This document shows positions 6,402 to 13,423 of a stretch of DNA of 20,531 nt, one piece after another (the stretch's first letter is position 1; the number at the start of each line of letters is the position of its first letter). The DNA comes from Promethearchaeota archaeon (GTDB taxonomy: Archaea; Asgardarchaeota; Lokiarchaeia; Sigynarchaeales; SOKP01). The notes beneath the pieces were generated by a model. The model saw only the letters and a list, made by a program, of their open reading frames with translations. It had not been told where the DNA came from and did not search any database. The position numbers and the translations under genes were made by a program. The DNA lies in contig JAEOTJ010000299.1 in assembly GCA_016839905.1 (NCBI GenBank), positions 1-20,531 on the forward strand, written 5' to 3'.

Positions 6402-7604
6402 ATGAAGCTCTCGTTCCCGCATATGGGTCCCAATTGGGTTGCCTTTAAAGCTCTATTTGAGACTTATAACCCAGATATCGAAACCATTTTACCTGAGACA
6501 ACAAATCGGGAAGCCATAAAGATTGGCGTTAAATACGGTCCTGAGTTCGTTTGTTTTCCTTTTAAGGCAACTCTCGGAAATTTCAAGAATGCATTGGATA
6601 GAGGGGCAGAGGTACTTATTATGGCCATAGATTGTGGACCTTGTCGCTTCGGGTTTTATGCAAGCGTTCAAGAGCGAATCTTAAGGGATATGGGTTATAA
6701 AGATTTCAAGTTAATTCCCCTACAACAAGCAGATTTGTTAACCTTTGAATTTGTTAAGACTCTCAAGCAAATAGCATCCCATAAAACCCTTGTTCATTAT
6801 TCCAATACTGTAAAAGCCATCATTGTCTTTCTTAAAAAAGCGAAATTACTTCAAGACATACAAACTGCTGAGGGTCTTTTTCGGGCTTATGAACGGAATA
6901 AAGGAGATACAACAAGAATAGTAGATGATCTCTTAATCAAGCTGGATGAAAATAAAACTGCTAAAGAATTGAGAGGATTCAAGAATGTTATTAAGGATGC
7001 GTTCTATGGGTTGGATGTTGATAGCTCCCGCAATCCACTTAAAGTAGCTATTGCTGGAGAGATTCATATAACATTAGAACCCTTTATTAATCAAGACATA
7101 CGCAGGCGCTTGGGTGAGATGGGAATAGAAATTCACCAGAACATTTCTCTATATGATTGGGTCGTTCATAAATTCCACCTTAACTATCATAGAAAATGGT
7201 TAGAGCATTTAGCAAGACCACACATAAAGATGGACATTGGTGGGGATTGTATATGGGTTATAGGGGAATACATCGATAGGGCAAACGCTGGATTTGATGG
7301 TTTCTGCCATTGTTATCCTTTCACTTGTATGCCAGAGGTGACTACTCGTACGATAATTACCAACAAATTAAAGAAAGTATATGATTTGCCGGTGATTTTC
7401 TTTTCTTTTGACGAGCATTCGGATGCCCAAGGTGGCTTTCGCACTAGATTAGAGGCCTTTGTCGAACTAATGTATTCTAGGCGTGATAAAAATTTAAAAA
7501 CGAGAGTTATTGAAAAAGACATTATTGAAGGAAAACCAGAATTATTTCAAGTTCATGGAAGTCCTTTTTATAATGAATGTTTGCAAATAATTCAAGAAAA
7601 ATAA
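6402..7604 (+). CDS. 2-hydroxyacyl-CoA dehydratase (HgdB-like) family protein, second component
   Basis: The 400-residue protein belongs to the same superfamily as the product of the gene at 3250. It opens with MKLSFPHMGPNW. Candidate cluster cysteines are Cys51 (EFVCFPFK), Cys78 and Cys81 (AIDCGPCRFG), Cys283 (GGDCIW), and a cluster of Cys302, Cys304 and Cys309 (FCHCYPFTC). Near the C-terminus FDEHSDAQGGFRTRLEAF (337-353) corresponds to the family's DEHxGxAGxxTRxEAF block. It is rich in cysteine for a cytosolic archaeal protein, which fits Fe-S cluster binding. The activase gene follows 12 nt downstream, so the pair should form an ATP-driven electron-transfer unit. No substrate can be assigned; dehydratase, reductase and double-cubane-type reductase functions all occur in this superfamily. 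Start is supported by AGAGGT, though the spacing is long. Confidence 0.85.
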   Translation: MKLSFPHMGPNWVAFKALFETYNPDIETILPETTNREAIKIGVKYGPEFVCFPFKATLGNFKNALDRGAEVLIMAIDCGPCRFGFYASVQERILRDMGYKDFKLIPLQQADLLTFEFVKTLKQIASHKTLVHYSNTVKAIIVFLKKAKLLQDIQTAEGLFRAYERNKGDTTRIVDDLLIKLDENKTAKELRGFKNVIKDAFYGLDVDSSRNPLKVAIAGEIHITLEPFINQDIRRRLGEMGIEIHQNISLYDWVVHKFHLNYHRKWLEHLARPHIKMDIGGDCIWVIGEYIDRANAGFDGFCHCYPFTCMPEVTTRTIITNKLKKVYDLPVIFFSFDEHSDAQGGFRTRLEAFVELMYSRRDKNLKTRVIEKDIIEGKPELFQVHGSPFYNECLQIIQEK

Positions 7605-7616
7605 GAAGTGAGAAAA

Positions 7617-8645
7617 ATGGTAGAAGATGTTACAGGAAAAATTGTAAAATTGGATGATAATAAGAAAGATGCCTTCTTAGGAATTGACGTGGGCAGTGTT
7701 AGTTTAAAATTCATGTTAATTGATGGAGATGGGCAGGTATTATCCCATGTATTTTTAAGGAATAAAGGTTCTCCAATCGACTCCGTTAAGGAAGGGATGG
7801 ATAAATTGAGAGAACATATCCAGCAACATGAAGAATTAAGTGAATACGAAATCAGGGCTTGTGGAACGACGGGATCGGCAAGATATTTAACGAAATCAAT
7901 CGTAGGAGGAGATCTTGCAAAAACAGAGATCATTGCCCATGCTGTAGCCACTCAATCATTATATCCTGATGTCCGGACAATCCTTGAAATCGGAGGACAG
8001 GACAGCAAGCTTATCATACTCCGCGATGGTATTATCGTGGATTTTGCCATGAATTCAGTATGTGCCGCAGGAACAGGGTCCTTTCTTGACCATCAAGCTT
8101 CAAGATTAGGACTTCCCATTGAAGATTTTGGCGATTATGCAGTGAGATCAAAAAATCCCGTGTCAATTGCTGGGAGATGCACGGTTTTTGCAGAGTCAGA
8201 CATGATACATAAACAAAATTCAGGATATTCTCGAGAGGACATCATTGCAGGATTATGCGAATCCCTTGTAAGAAATTACTTGAATAACTTATCAAAAGGT
8301 AAAGACTTGGAAGAACCTGTCGTATTCCAAGGAGGTGTCTCTTATAATAAAGGAATTGTTCAAGCTTTTGAGCGACATCTTGAGTGCAAGGTCGTTGTTC
8401 CAAAATATAATGTTTTAATGGGAGCGCTTGGAATGGCAATTCTAGTCAGAGAACATTACATCGACCATGGACAGGAAACAAATTTTAGAGGTCTTCATGT
8501 AGGAGATATGAAATTCGTAACTTCTGCTTTTCCTTGTGGAGATTGTCCAAATAATTGCGAAATCGTCCAAGTAAAGATGCCTGAAGATGAGAATAAAATA
8601 ATTGCCCGCTGGGGCTCAAGATGCGGGAAGTGGGAAGTCTTCTGA
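7617..8645 (+). CDS. ATP-dependent acyl-CoA dehydratase activase (BadF/BadG/BcrA/HgdC family)
   Basis: The start is the ATG at 7617 with GTGA 5 nt upstream; an in-frame GTG at 7608 would add three residues. The 342-residue protein has the ASKHA ATPase fold: phosphate-1 motif LGIDVGSVSLK (21-31), GTTGSARY, ILEIGGQDSK, and QGGVSYNKG. Cys149 (NSVCAAGTGSF) and Cys188 (AGRCTVFAESD) correspond to the two cysteines that hold the bridging [4Fe-4S] cluster of the HgdC homodimer. An additional C-terminal module has CX2CX3C (Cys307, Cys310, Cys314) and Cys336 in RWGSRCGKW. This is absent from simple HgdC and typical of the large bacterial activase/DUF2229 proteins. The activase uses ATP to inject a low-potential electron into its partner, here most likely the HgdB-like protein just upstream. 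Confidence 0.93.
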   Translation: MVEDVTGKIVKLDDNKKDAFLGIDVGSVSLKFMLIDGDGQVLSHVFLRNKGSPIDSVKEGMDKLREHIQQHEELSEYEIRACGTTGSARYLTKSIVGGDLAKTEIIAHAVATQSLYPDVRTILEIGGQDSKLIILRDGIIVDFAMNSVCAAGTGSFLDHQASRLGLPIEDFGDYAVRSKNPVSIAGRCTVFAESDMIHKQNSGYSREDIIAGLCESLVRNYLNNLSKGKDLEEPVVFQGGVSYNKGIVQAFERHLECKVVVPKYNVLMGALGMAILVREHYIDHGQETNFRGLHVGDMKFVTSAFPCGDCPNNCEIVQVKMPEDENKIIARWGSRCGKWEVF

Positions 8646-9103
8646 TCCCCGCTAATCTGCGGCACCAGATATAGGATATCAAACATATCTTACCAGAATT
8701 ATTGGAAACGATAATTCTCCTTAACTTTCCTTTTATTAGTAACTTTTTTAAATAATTAATTAAAGTTTAAAATCCAAATTCAATTGTTTTAAAATTTATT
8801 ACATTATGTATTATGAGTAGTAATTACTATTTATAAAAGAAAAAAGTCTGCTTAATAAGAATATCTTCCCCTTGGTTAGTTTCTGTCAAAATATCTGCAT
8901 TTAAATATCTTTTAGCACCACAGAATCTCTTAACCGATTATTTTCCTAGGTAAAAATTTAGCATTTTTACCATAAAAAGATTAATAATCAGATATTAAAA
9001 ACTCTAATTTTGGAGGAATAAAGATATATAGATGATAAAATTAATAATATTGACAAAAAAGGTAAATTAGAGATCAAGAAGTAAAAAATAAACTGGAGTA
9101 AAA
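8646..9103 (+). other. Long spacer with two possible RNA folds upstream of the TPR gene
   Basis: No gene is seen. Directly after the activase stop, CCGC (8649-8652) can pair with GCGG (8659-8662) as a weak terminator-like stem. At 8874-8935, GGTTA and TTCTGT can pair with ACAGAA and TAACC in a two-part stem with an asymmetric internal loop. At 8949-8971 there is a perfect 8-bp hairpin. The final part carries GGAG (9095-9098), 5 nt before the ATG at 9104. The structured part could be a leader or a small RNA. Confidence 0.4.
8949..8971 (+). promoter_or_regulatory. Perfect 8-bp inverted repeat with 7-nt loop
   Basis: GGTAAAAA (8949-8956) pairs exactly with TTTTTACC (8964-8971) around the loop TTTAGCA. 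It sits 132 nt upstream of the TPR gene. It could be an operator or an RNA hairpin. Confidence 0.35.
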
Positions 9104-10459
9104 ATGAAAGCAATATTCCGATTTAATTCAAAATCAAGGGCAAAGGGTATCCCCGAAGCAATTGAGATTACCAAGAGACTTAATGGAGAATTAGAAAAAG
9201 GCTTTTATAAGATTGAATTTGATTCAATAAAAGACCAAAATTTATTGAGATTACAACAATTAGTAGGACATTTAAAACAAACTACACTTCTTGTTGAAGA
9301 GAAAAAAATAGATAAAGTTAAAGTCCAAGACACTCCTGAGATTTCGCAGAAGAAAGAGGAGCCTGCTCCTTCTAATGTTAAATTAACATGGTTATATAGC
9401 GACGAGATTTGGAATAGTGAAGAGAGTTTTGATAAGCAGGATATTATTCGAGACAAATATGAAGCAGGAAGGCGTTTTCAGAATGGAAAAGATTATATTG
9501 AAGCCATTGAAAGTTATATTGATGTTTTAGAATTAGATCATAAAGATGGGTATTATTTTAGTGAAGCCTTAAGAAATCTTGGGCATGTATATTATGATCA
9601 GAAAAAATATCAAGAAGCTTTTGAAGTCTTTGACAAGCTTTTTAAGGCTTATCCCGATTGGGATATCAAAACAGATCCAGGAAGCTTGTATTTTGATGCA
9701 TGTGAGAAAAGTGATAATAGGAAAAGATTAAGGGAGCTTAAAGATAAATACGGAGATATACAAAAAGCAGAACCAATTAAGAAAACTGGGGGGCCAGTTG
9801 GCTTAGTTGCTATAGGTAATTATGATTTTGAGAATATAGAACATATTAATGAAGCTTATAACTTAGCAATTAATTCAAACATAACAAAATTTGATTTTTG
9901 GATTAATTTAGGTCAATCCTTAAAAGGATTTGGTCAAGAATTAGAAGAATCTCAATATTATGAGAAAGCTATAGAATGTTATAAAAAAGCTGTTGAATCA
10001 GAGCCTAATTTTTATGATGCGATATTAAATATAGGCAGTTTGTACGAATCCTTAGGGAAAATGGATGAAGCACTTGAATATTTTAAAATGATCATAGATG
10101 AATTTGATCAAGAACAATTAAAACATCATGATAAGATAGTTAAGTCTGATCCTCTAGCTTTTAATAGCTGGATGGCCATGGGTGATATTTATAGTGATTA
10201 TGACATCTATTCAATGGCAATACATTGTTATGAAAAGGCTTTAGAAATTGATACTGAGAATGAAAATTTATGGATCTCCTTAGGGAAAATACATCTAAAT
10301 TCTGAAGAATATCAAGAGTCTGTGGAATGTTTTAAGAAAGCAAGTAAAATCAACCCTAATTTATCCGAGCTTAAAATTATAATAAATAACATCAGAAAAA
10401 GCAATATTGGTCGAGCTTTAGAAGTCTTAGAAAAATTGGAAGAGCTTTTATATCAATAA
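9104..10459 (+). CDS. TPR-repeat protein
   Basis: The protein has 451 residues. Residues 1-100 form a distinct N-terminal domain that I do not recognise, with a charged linker at 65-92. From about 116 onward there are tetratricopeptide repeats: 116-149 (RRFQNGKDYIEAIESYIDVL), 153-186 (ALRNLGHVYYDQKKYQEAFE), about 264-300, 303-335 (ILNIGSLYESLGKMDEALEY), 354-384 (AMGDIYSDYDIYSMAIHCYE) and 388-420 (ISLGKIHLNSEEYQESVECF). Such repeats form superhelices that bind protein partners, so a scaffold role in the cytosol is likely. There is no signal peptide or membrane segment. GGAG 5 nt before the ATG supports the start. It seems to be a single-gene unit behind a long leader and is followed by a convergent gene remnant. 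Confidence 0.88.
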   Translation: MKAIFRFNSKSRAKGIPEAIEITKRLNGELEKGFYKIEFDSIKDQNLLRLQQLVGHLKQTTLLVEEKKIDKVKVQDTPEISQKKEEPAPSNVKLTWLYSDEIWNSEESFDKQDIIRDKYEAGRRFQNGKDYIEAIESYIDVLELDHKDGYYFSEALRNLGHVYYDQKKYQEAFEVFDKLFKAYPDWDIKTDPGSLYFDACEKSDNRKRLRELKDKYGDIQKAEPIKKTGGPVGLVAIGNYDFENIEHINEAYNLAINSNITKFDFWINLGQSLKGFGQELEESQYYEKAIECYKKAVESEPNFYDAILNIGSLYESLGKMDEALEYFKMIIDEFDQEQLKHHDKIVKSDPLAFNSWMAMGDIYSDYDIYSMAIHCYEKALEIDTENENLWISLGKIHLNSEEYQESVECFKKASKINPNLSELKIIINNIRKSNIGRALEVLEKLEELLYQ

Positions 10460-10503
10460 AAAGTAATTCAAGATCATATAGTCCTTTTTTTATACCTATG
10501 ATC

Positions 10504-10983
10504 TTAAAAGTCTTCATTATTACCACTGGGGGAAAAATCTGATATTCTATGAATCTTTTTACCAGAGAAATTGTAGATAAAGAGATTCTTAGCGGATTCT
10601 TGGCAATTTTTAAGGATTATGCCGAGGAAGTCATCGCTGGTAAAATTGTAAATCTTAATTTCCGCAATTTCAATATATTCACTTAAATCTAATCCGTTTG
10701 AGACAATTGAAAGTTGCATTTTATATTTTTTAATTTCTTTCGCTATTTGATACCAATCATCTCTTAAGAATGGTTCTCCTCCCATTAGGGTAACTCCCTT
10801 AAAACCACAAAAATATAAATCGCGAACTAATTTTAAAGCCTCCTCTATATTTAGCTCATCCTCACGGGAATATCCCGCATTCGAACCACAATGAATACAT
10901 TTACTATTACATCTTAAAGTGAATTCCTAAACGGCTAAATTAAATCTTTTTTTACTTAAGCAATGTGATAATAGGTATGACAT
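10504..10983 (-). pseudogene. Radical SAM protein remnant, interrupted by an amber codon
   Basis: Reading the minus strand from an ATG at 10983 gives 18 codons ending in Ala-Val, then TAG (10927-10929), then a perfectly in-frame radical SAM core. The core has EFTLRC, the cluster motif CNSKCIHC (CX3CX2C), GSNAGYSREDEL, and the GGEPF motif at about 10771-10785. In this family the residue at the TAG is normally tryptophan (AVWExTxRCN), so a single TGG-to-TAG change explains the stop. No start codon lies between the TAG and the cysteine motif, so the cluster-binding part cannot be made without readthrough. After about the SNG motif the sequence no longer resembles radical SAM/SPASM proteins, and only about 159 codons remain against a usual 350-400. 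Nonsense mutation plus loss of the 3' half marks a decayed gene; amber recoding is the less likely alternative. Confidence 0.75.
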
Positions 10984-11108
10984 TCTTTTAATAACTCGAT
11001 TTTATAAGTAAATTTTAAGAATTATTACTTTTTATATGTTATCAAAAATATATTTTTCAAATTCTACAAAAAATAATTAAATTTCTGAGATTAAAAATTC
11101 TTTTTCTT

Positions 11109-11768
11109 TTAGGATATTAAATATTCATCAATATTGCTAAAATCTTTATTTTTATTGGAAAATATACCTATTGAATCTAATAGTTCACCCATATTTCTTT
11201 GCACGCGCTTACATAATTGTTTTTCAATTGGTGCTTGCCAGTTTATTACATATTTTCTCCAATCAGTATCTTTTAATTTTTTAGAATGGATACCAAAAAA
11301 TACAAGAATTTCCGTATCAGTTATATGGCCATTCTCATTTTCGACTATTAAGTGTGGTACATCATTCAAATATTTTTTACCTCCAATCATATAAGCAAGT
11401 AGAGAATGATGACCATCAAATAAAATCCATTCAGATTGTTCTGTCTTAATTAATTTTATGTTAGGCAACCCCTTTGGAGAGAGAATATCTTTTCTAGATC
11501 TTATTTGTTTAATCATTGATATTATTTGAGAGACACTTTTAATTCCTGTATTATTATGCAGATTTACAATTTCTCTTAATTGTACTATTTCTGTCACTTG
11601 TTTAATGGTTGTTTTTATTTTAAAAATATATTCTTTTTCAAAAAGATCAACTGTATCATAAATAGTCATATTTTTTTTTTTAAAATTAATTTTTGACACA
11701 GAAATCTCTATTAAACTATTATTTTTGGTTTTATATGGACGAATTGATTTTATAATTCTGTATTTCAT
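11109..11768 (-). CDS. ParB/sulfiredoxin-fold protein
   Basis: The central part of this 219-residue protein has the ParB/Srx-type signature ILFDGHHSLLAYMIGG (115-130), followed by VPHLIVENENG. This resembles the GHHR loop by which ParB-like and related kinase domains bind a nucleotide. The usual arginine is serine here (DGHHS, 118-122), which may weaken phosphate binding. Residues 1-60 look like an N-terminal beta domain of unknown type; residues 165-219 are helical and charged. ParB proper segregates DNA with CTP, but other members are serine kinases or enzymes of peptide and nucleotide modification. No ParA or parS-like sites are visible, so chromosome partition is not supported. The radical SAM remnant lies 125 nt downstream on the same strand and may once have been its partner. 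I see no clear ribosome binding site. Confidence 0.6.
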   Translation of the reverse strand: MKYRIIKSIRPYKTKNNSLIEISVSKINFKKKNMTIYDTVDLFEKEYIFKIKTTIKQVTEIVQLREIVNLHNNTGIKSVSQIISMIKQIRSRKDILSPKGLPNIKLIKTEQSEWILFDGHHSLLAYMIGGKKYLNDVPHLIVENENGHITDTEILVFFGIHSKKLKDTDWRKYVINWQAPIEKQLCKRVQRNMGELLDSIGIFSNKNKDFSNIDEYLIS

Positions 11769-12033
11769 CTGTAATAAGAAGTTAGAACTGATTTATAATC
11801 CTTATGATAATCATAAAAATTGATAATTTCCCATTAAAATCCAAATTTTATTCTAGTCCTTAATCTTTTCTTTTTTAAAGAAATTTAATTGAAAATTATG
11901 GGGCTGTGTGTATGTCTTAAAGATAGATATTTTCCTATACTTGAAGAGGATGTGGATTTTTGATAATTTTTAACAATCAGAAATACTAGATAATATACTA
12001 AGATTAATAAAATAATAACTGTTTTATTTTATT

Positions 12034-13254
12034 ATGGTTGTAATAAAAAGAGAAGGAGTTATTCTTGAATCAACAGAGAAAGAATTTGAAAACCAGGCAA
12101 CTTTAAACCCTGCAATAGTTCAACAAGGAAACATCTTGCATTTATTTTACCGTGCTGTAAAGGAGGGTAATTATTCAAGTATTGGTTATTGCAGATTGGA
12201 AGGCCCTTTGAATGTTGTAGAAAGGGCAAAAAATCCCGTGTTGTACCCTGAGTTTGATTATGAAAAACACGGTGTAGAAGACCCAAGAATAGTCCTTCTT
12301 GATGGAACTTATTATCTTTTTTATACTGCCTATGATGGTAAAAATGCCTTAGTTGCCTATGCTACCAGTAAAGATCTGAAAAAATGGGAAAAGCATGGAA
12401 TTATAAGTCCTATAATGAAATATAGTGAAGCAAAAAAATATTTTGCATTATCTAAGCTAAAACAACGATATTATTTTTTTGAATCTTATTATAAAGATGT
12501 TGTTGCACCTGATGTGCTTTTATGGGAAAAAGACACATTTTTAATACCAAAAAAGTATAATAATAAATTTGCATTAATCCATAGAGTATTACCAGATATT
12601 CAAATTAATTATTTTGATAATTTCAATCAGTTAACTACTGATCATTGGAAGGAGTATTTAAAAAAATTAGGAAATTATATAATTCTTGAGCAAAATTATG
12701 GGTTTGAATCTAGAAATATTGGAGGAGGAGCTCCCCTAATTGAAACAAAAAAGGGATGGCTAATGATTTATCATGCTGTAGAAGATACAAATCAAGGTTC
12801 AAAATATCATGCGGCGGCGGCCCTTCTTGATATAGATAATCCTCAAAAAGTAATTGGGCGATTAAAACAACCATTAATCTCTCCAACTGAAGATTATGAG
12901 AGATATGGAGACGTTGGAAATGTCATATTTCCAACGGGTACAGCAATTTTTGATGATAGGCTTTATATTTATTATGGGGCTGCAGATAAAAGGATTGCTG
13001 TTGCCTCAGTAAACTTAGATCTACTATTGAAAGAGCTCTTAATTAATAAATCAACTCTACAATATGATATTGGTTTTTTAGCTGGTGAAGTATTTAAAAT
13101 GGCTTATAAAGAAGAAATAAGTCTGAATCAACTAGCACAATTATTAAAAAAAGATTATGATAAAATAATGATGGCGATAGGATGGTTGGCAAGGGAAAAT
13201 AAAGTTATTTCAAGATATGAGAATGGAGAAATAATTATTTGGACAAAAGAATAG
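12034..13254 (+). CDS. GH130-like mannoside phosphorylase/glycosidase fused to a winged-helix domain
   Basis: Residues 1 to about 335 form a five-bladed beta-propeller typical of GH130: NPAIVQQGN, LHLFYRA, the conserved VEDPRI (81-86), YYLFYTAYDG, GGGAPLIETKKGWLMIYHA, and DVGNVIFPTGTAIFDDRLYIYYGAAD. GH130 members phosphorolyse or hydrolyse beta-mannosides; the EDPR aspartate is the proposed catalytic acid. Residues 345-397 (IGFLAGEVFKM, then MMAIGWLARENKV) match the DUF2582-type winged helix-turn-helix. This is not part of usual GH130 enzymes, which end near residue 330. The gene pairs with the GT4 glycosyltransferase 157 nt downstream, a common GH130 neighbourhood. There is no Shine-Dalgarno before the ATG, so the transcript may be leaderless. 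There is no signal peptide, so it acts in the cytosol. Mannoside specificity is inferred from family only. Confidence 0.87.
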   Translation: MVVIKREGVILESTEKEFENQATLNPAIVQQGNILHLFYRAVKEGNYSSIGYCRLEGPLNVVERAKNPVLYPEFDYEKHGVEDPRIVLLDGTYYLFYTAYDGKNALVAYATSKDLKKWEKHGIISPIMKYSEAKKYFALSKLKQRYYFFESYYKDVVAPDVLLWEKDTFLIPKKYNNKFALIHRVLPDIQINYFDNFNQLTTDHWKEYLKKLGNYIILEQNYGFESRNIGGGAPLIETKKGWLMIYHAVEDTNQGSKYHAAAALLDIDNPQKVIGRLKQPLISPTEDYERYGDVGNVIFPTGTAIFDDRLYIYYGAADKRIAVASVNLDLLLKELLINKSTLQYDIGFLAGEVFKMAYKEEISLNQLAQLLKKDYDKIMMAIGWLARENKVISRYENGEIIIWTKE

Positions 13255-13329
13255 GATTTTCTTAAAATTTAAAAATATTAAATATTATATAAAAATAAAA
13301 TAAAACATCTAATTTTTAATTATAAAACT

Positions 13330-13386
13330 GAATTCTTATTTAGAATATTTATTATCAGCCCAACATATAAATTAGAAGAATTCTTA
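13330..13386 (+). repeat. Pair of 9-bp direct repeats before the glycosyltransferase
   Basis: GAATTCTTA occurs at 13330-13338 and again at 13378-13386, 48 nt apart; the second copy overlaps a 10-bp palindrome AAGAATTCTT. They lie in the 157-nt gap between the GH130 and GT4 genes and could be regulator sites. In DNA this AT-rich the evidence is weak. Confidence 0.25.
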
Positions 13387-13409
13387 ATATTATTAGAAAT
13401 TTAATTTAT

Positions 13410-13414
13410 AGGTG
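13410..13414 (+). promoter_or_regulatory. Ribosome binding site fixing the glycosyltransferase start
   Basis: AGGTG lies 9 nt before the ATG at 13424. The in-frame GTG at 13412 is part of this site and is therefore unlikely to be the start. Confidence 0.55.
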
Positions 13415-13423
13415 TTTATTATT

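Noticed and set aside
7592..7951. 119-residue minus-strand open frame at the activase start
   Set aside because: Antisense to the conserved ATPase motifs of the activase.
8646..9103. tRNA or rRNA gene in the long spacer
   Set aside because: No cloverleaf with acceptor stem, T-loop GTTC-like motif or GC-rich block was found.
10504..10785. A 93-residue minus-strand protein starting MGGEPFL
   Set aside because: The Met is inside the GGEPF motif of a longer radical SAM frame; it is the downstream piece of the amber-interrupted gene, not a separate gene.
11134..11394. 86-residue plus-strand open frame inside the ParB-like gene
   Set aside because: The opposite frame is longer and carries the DGHH signature; this one has nothing recognisable.
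11109..11768. Chromosome partition protein ParB
   Set aside because: Only the GHH loop is shared; the Arg is replaced, there is no helix-turn-helix that I can identify, and no ParA or parS sites are nearby.
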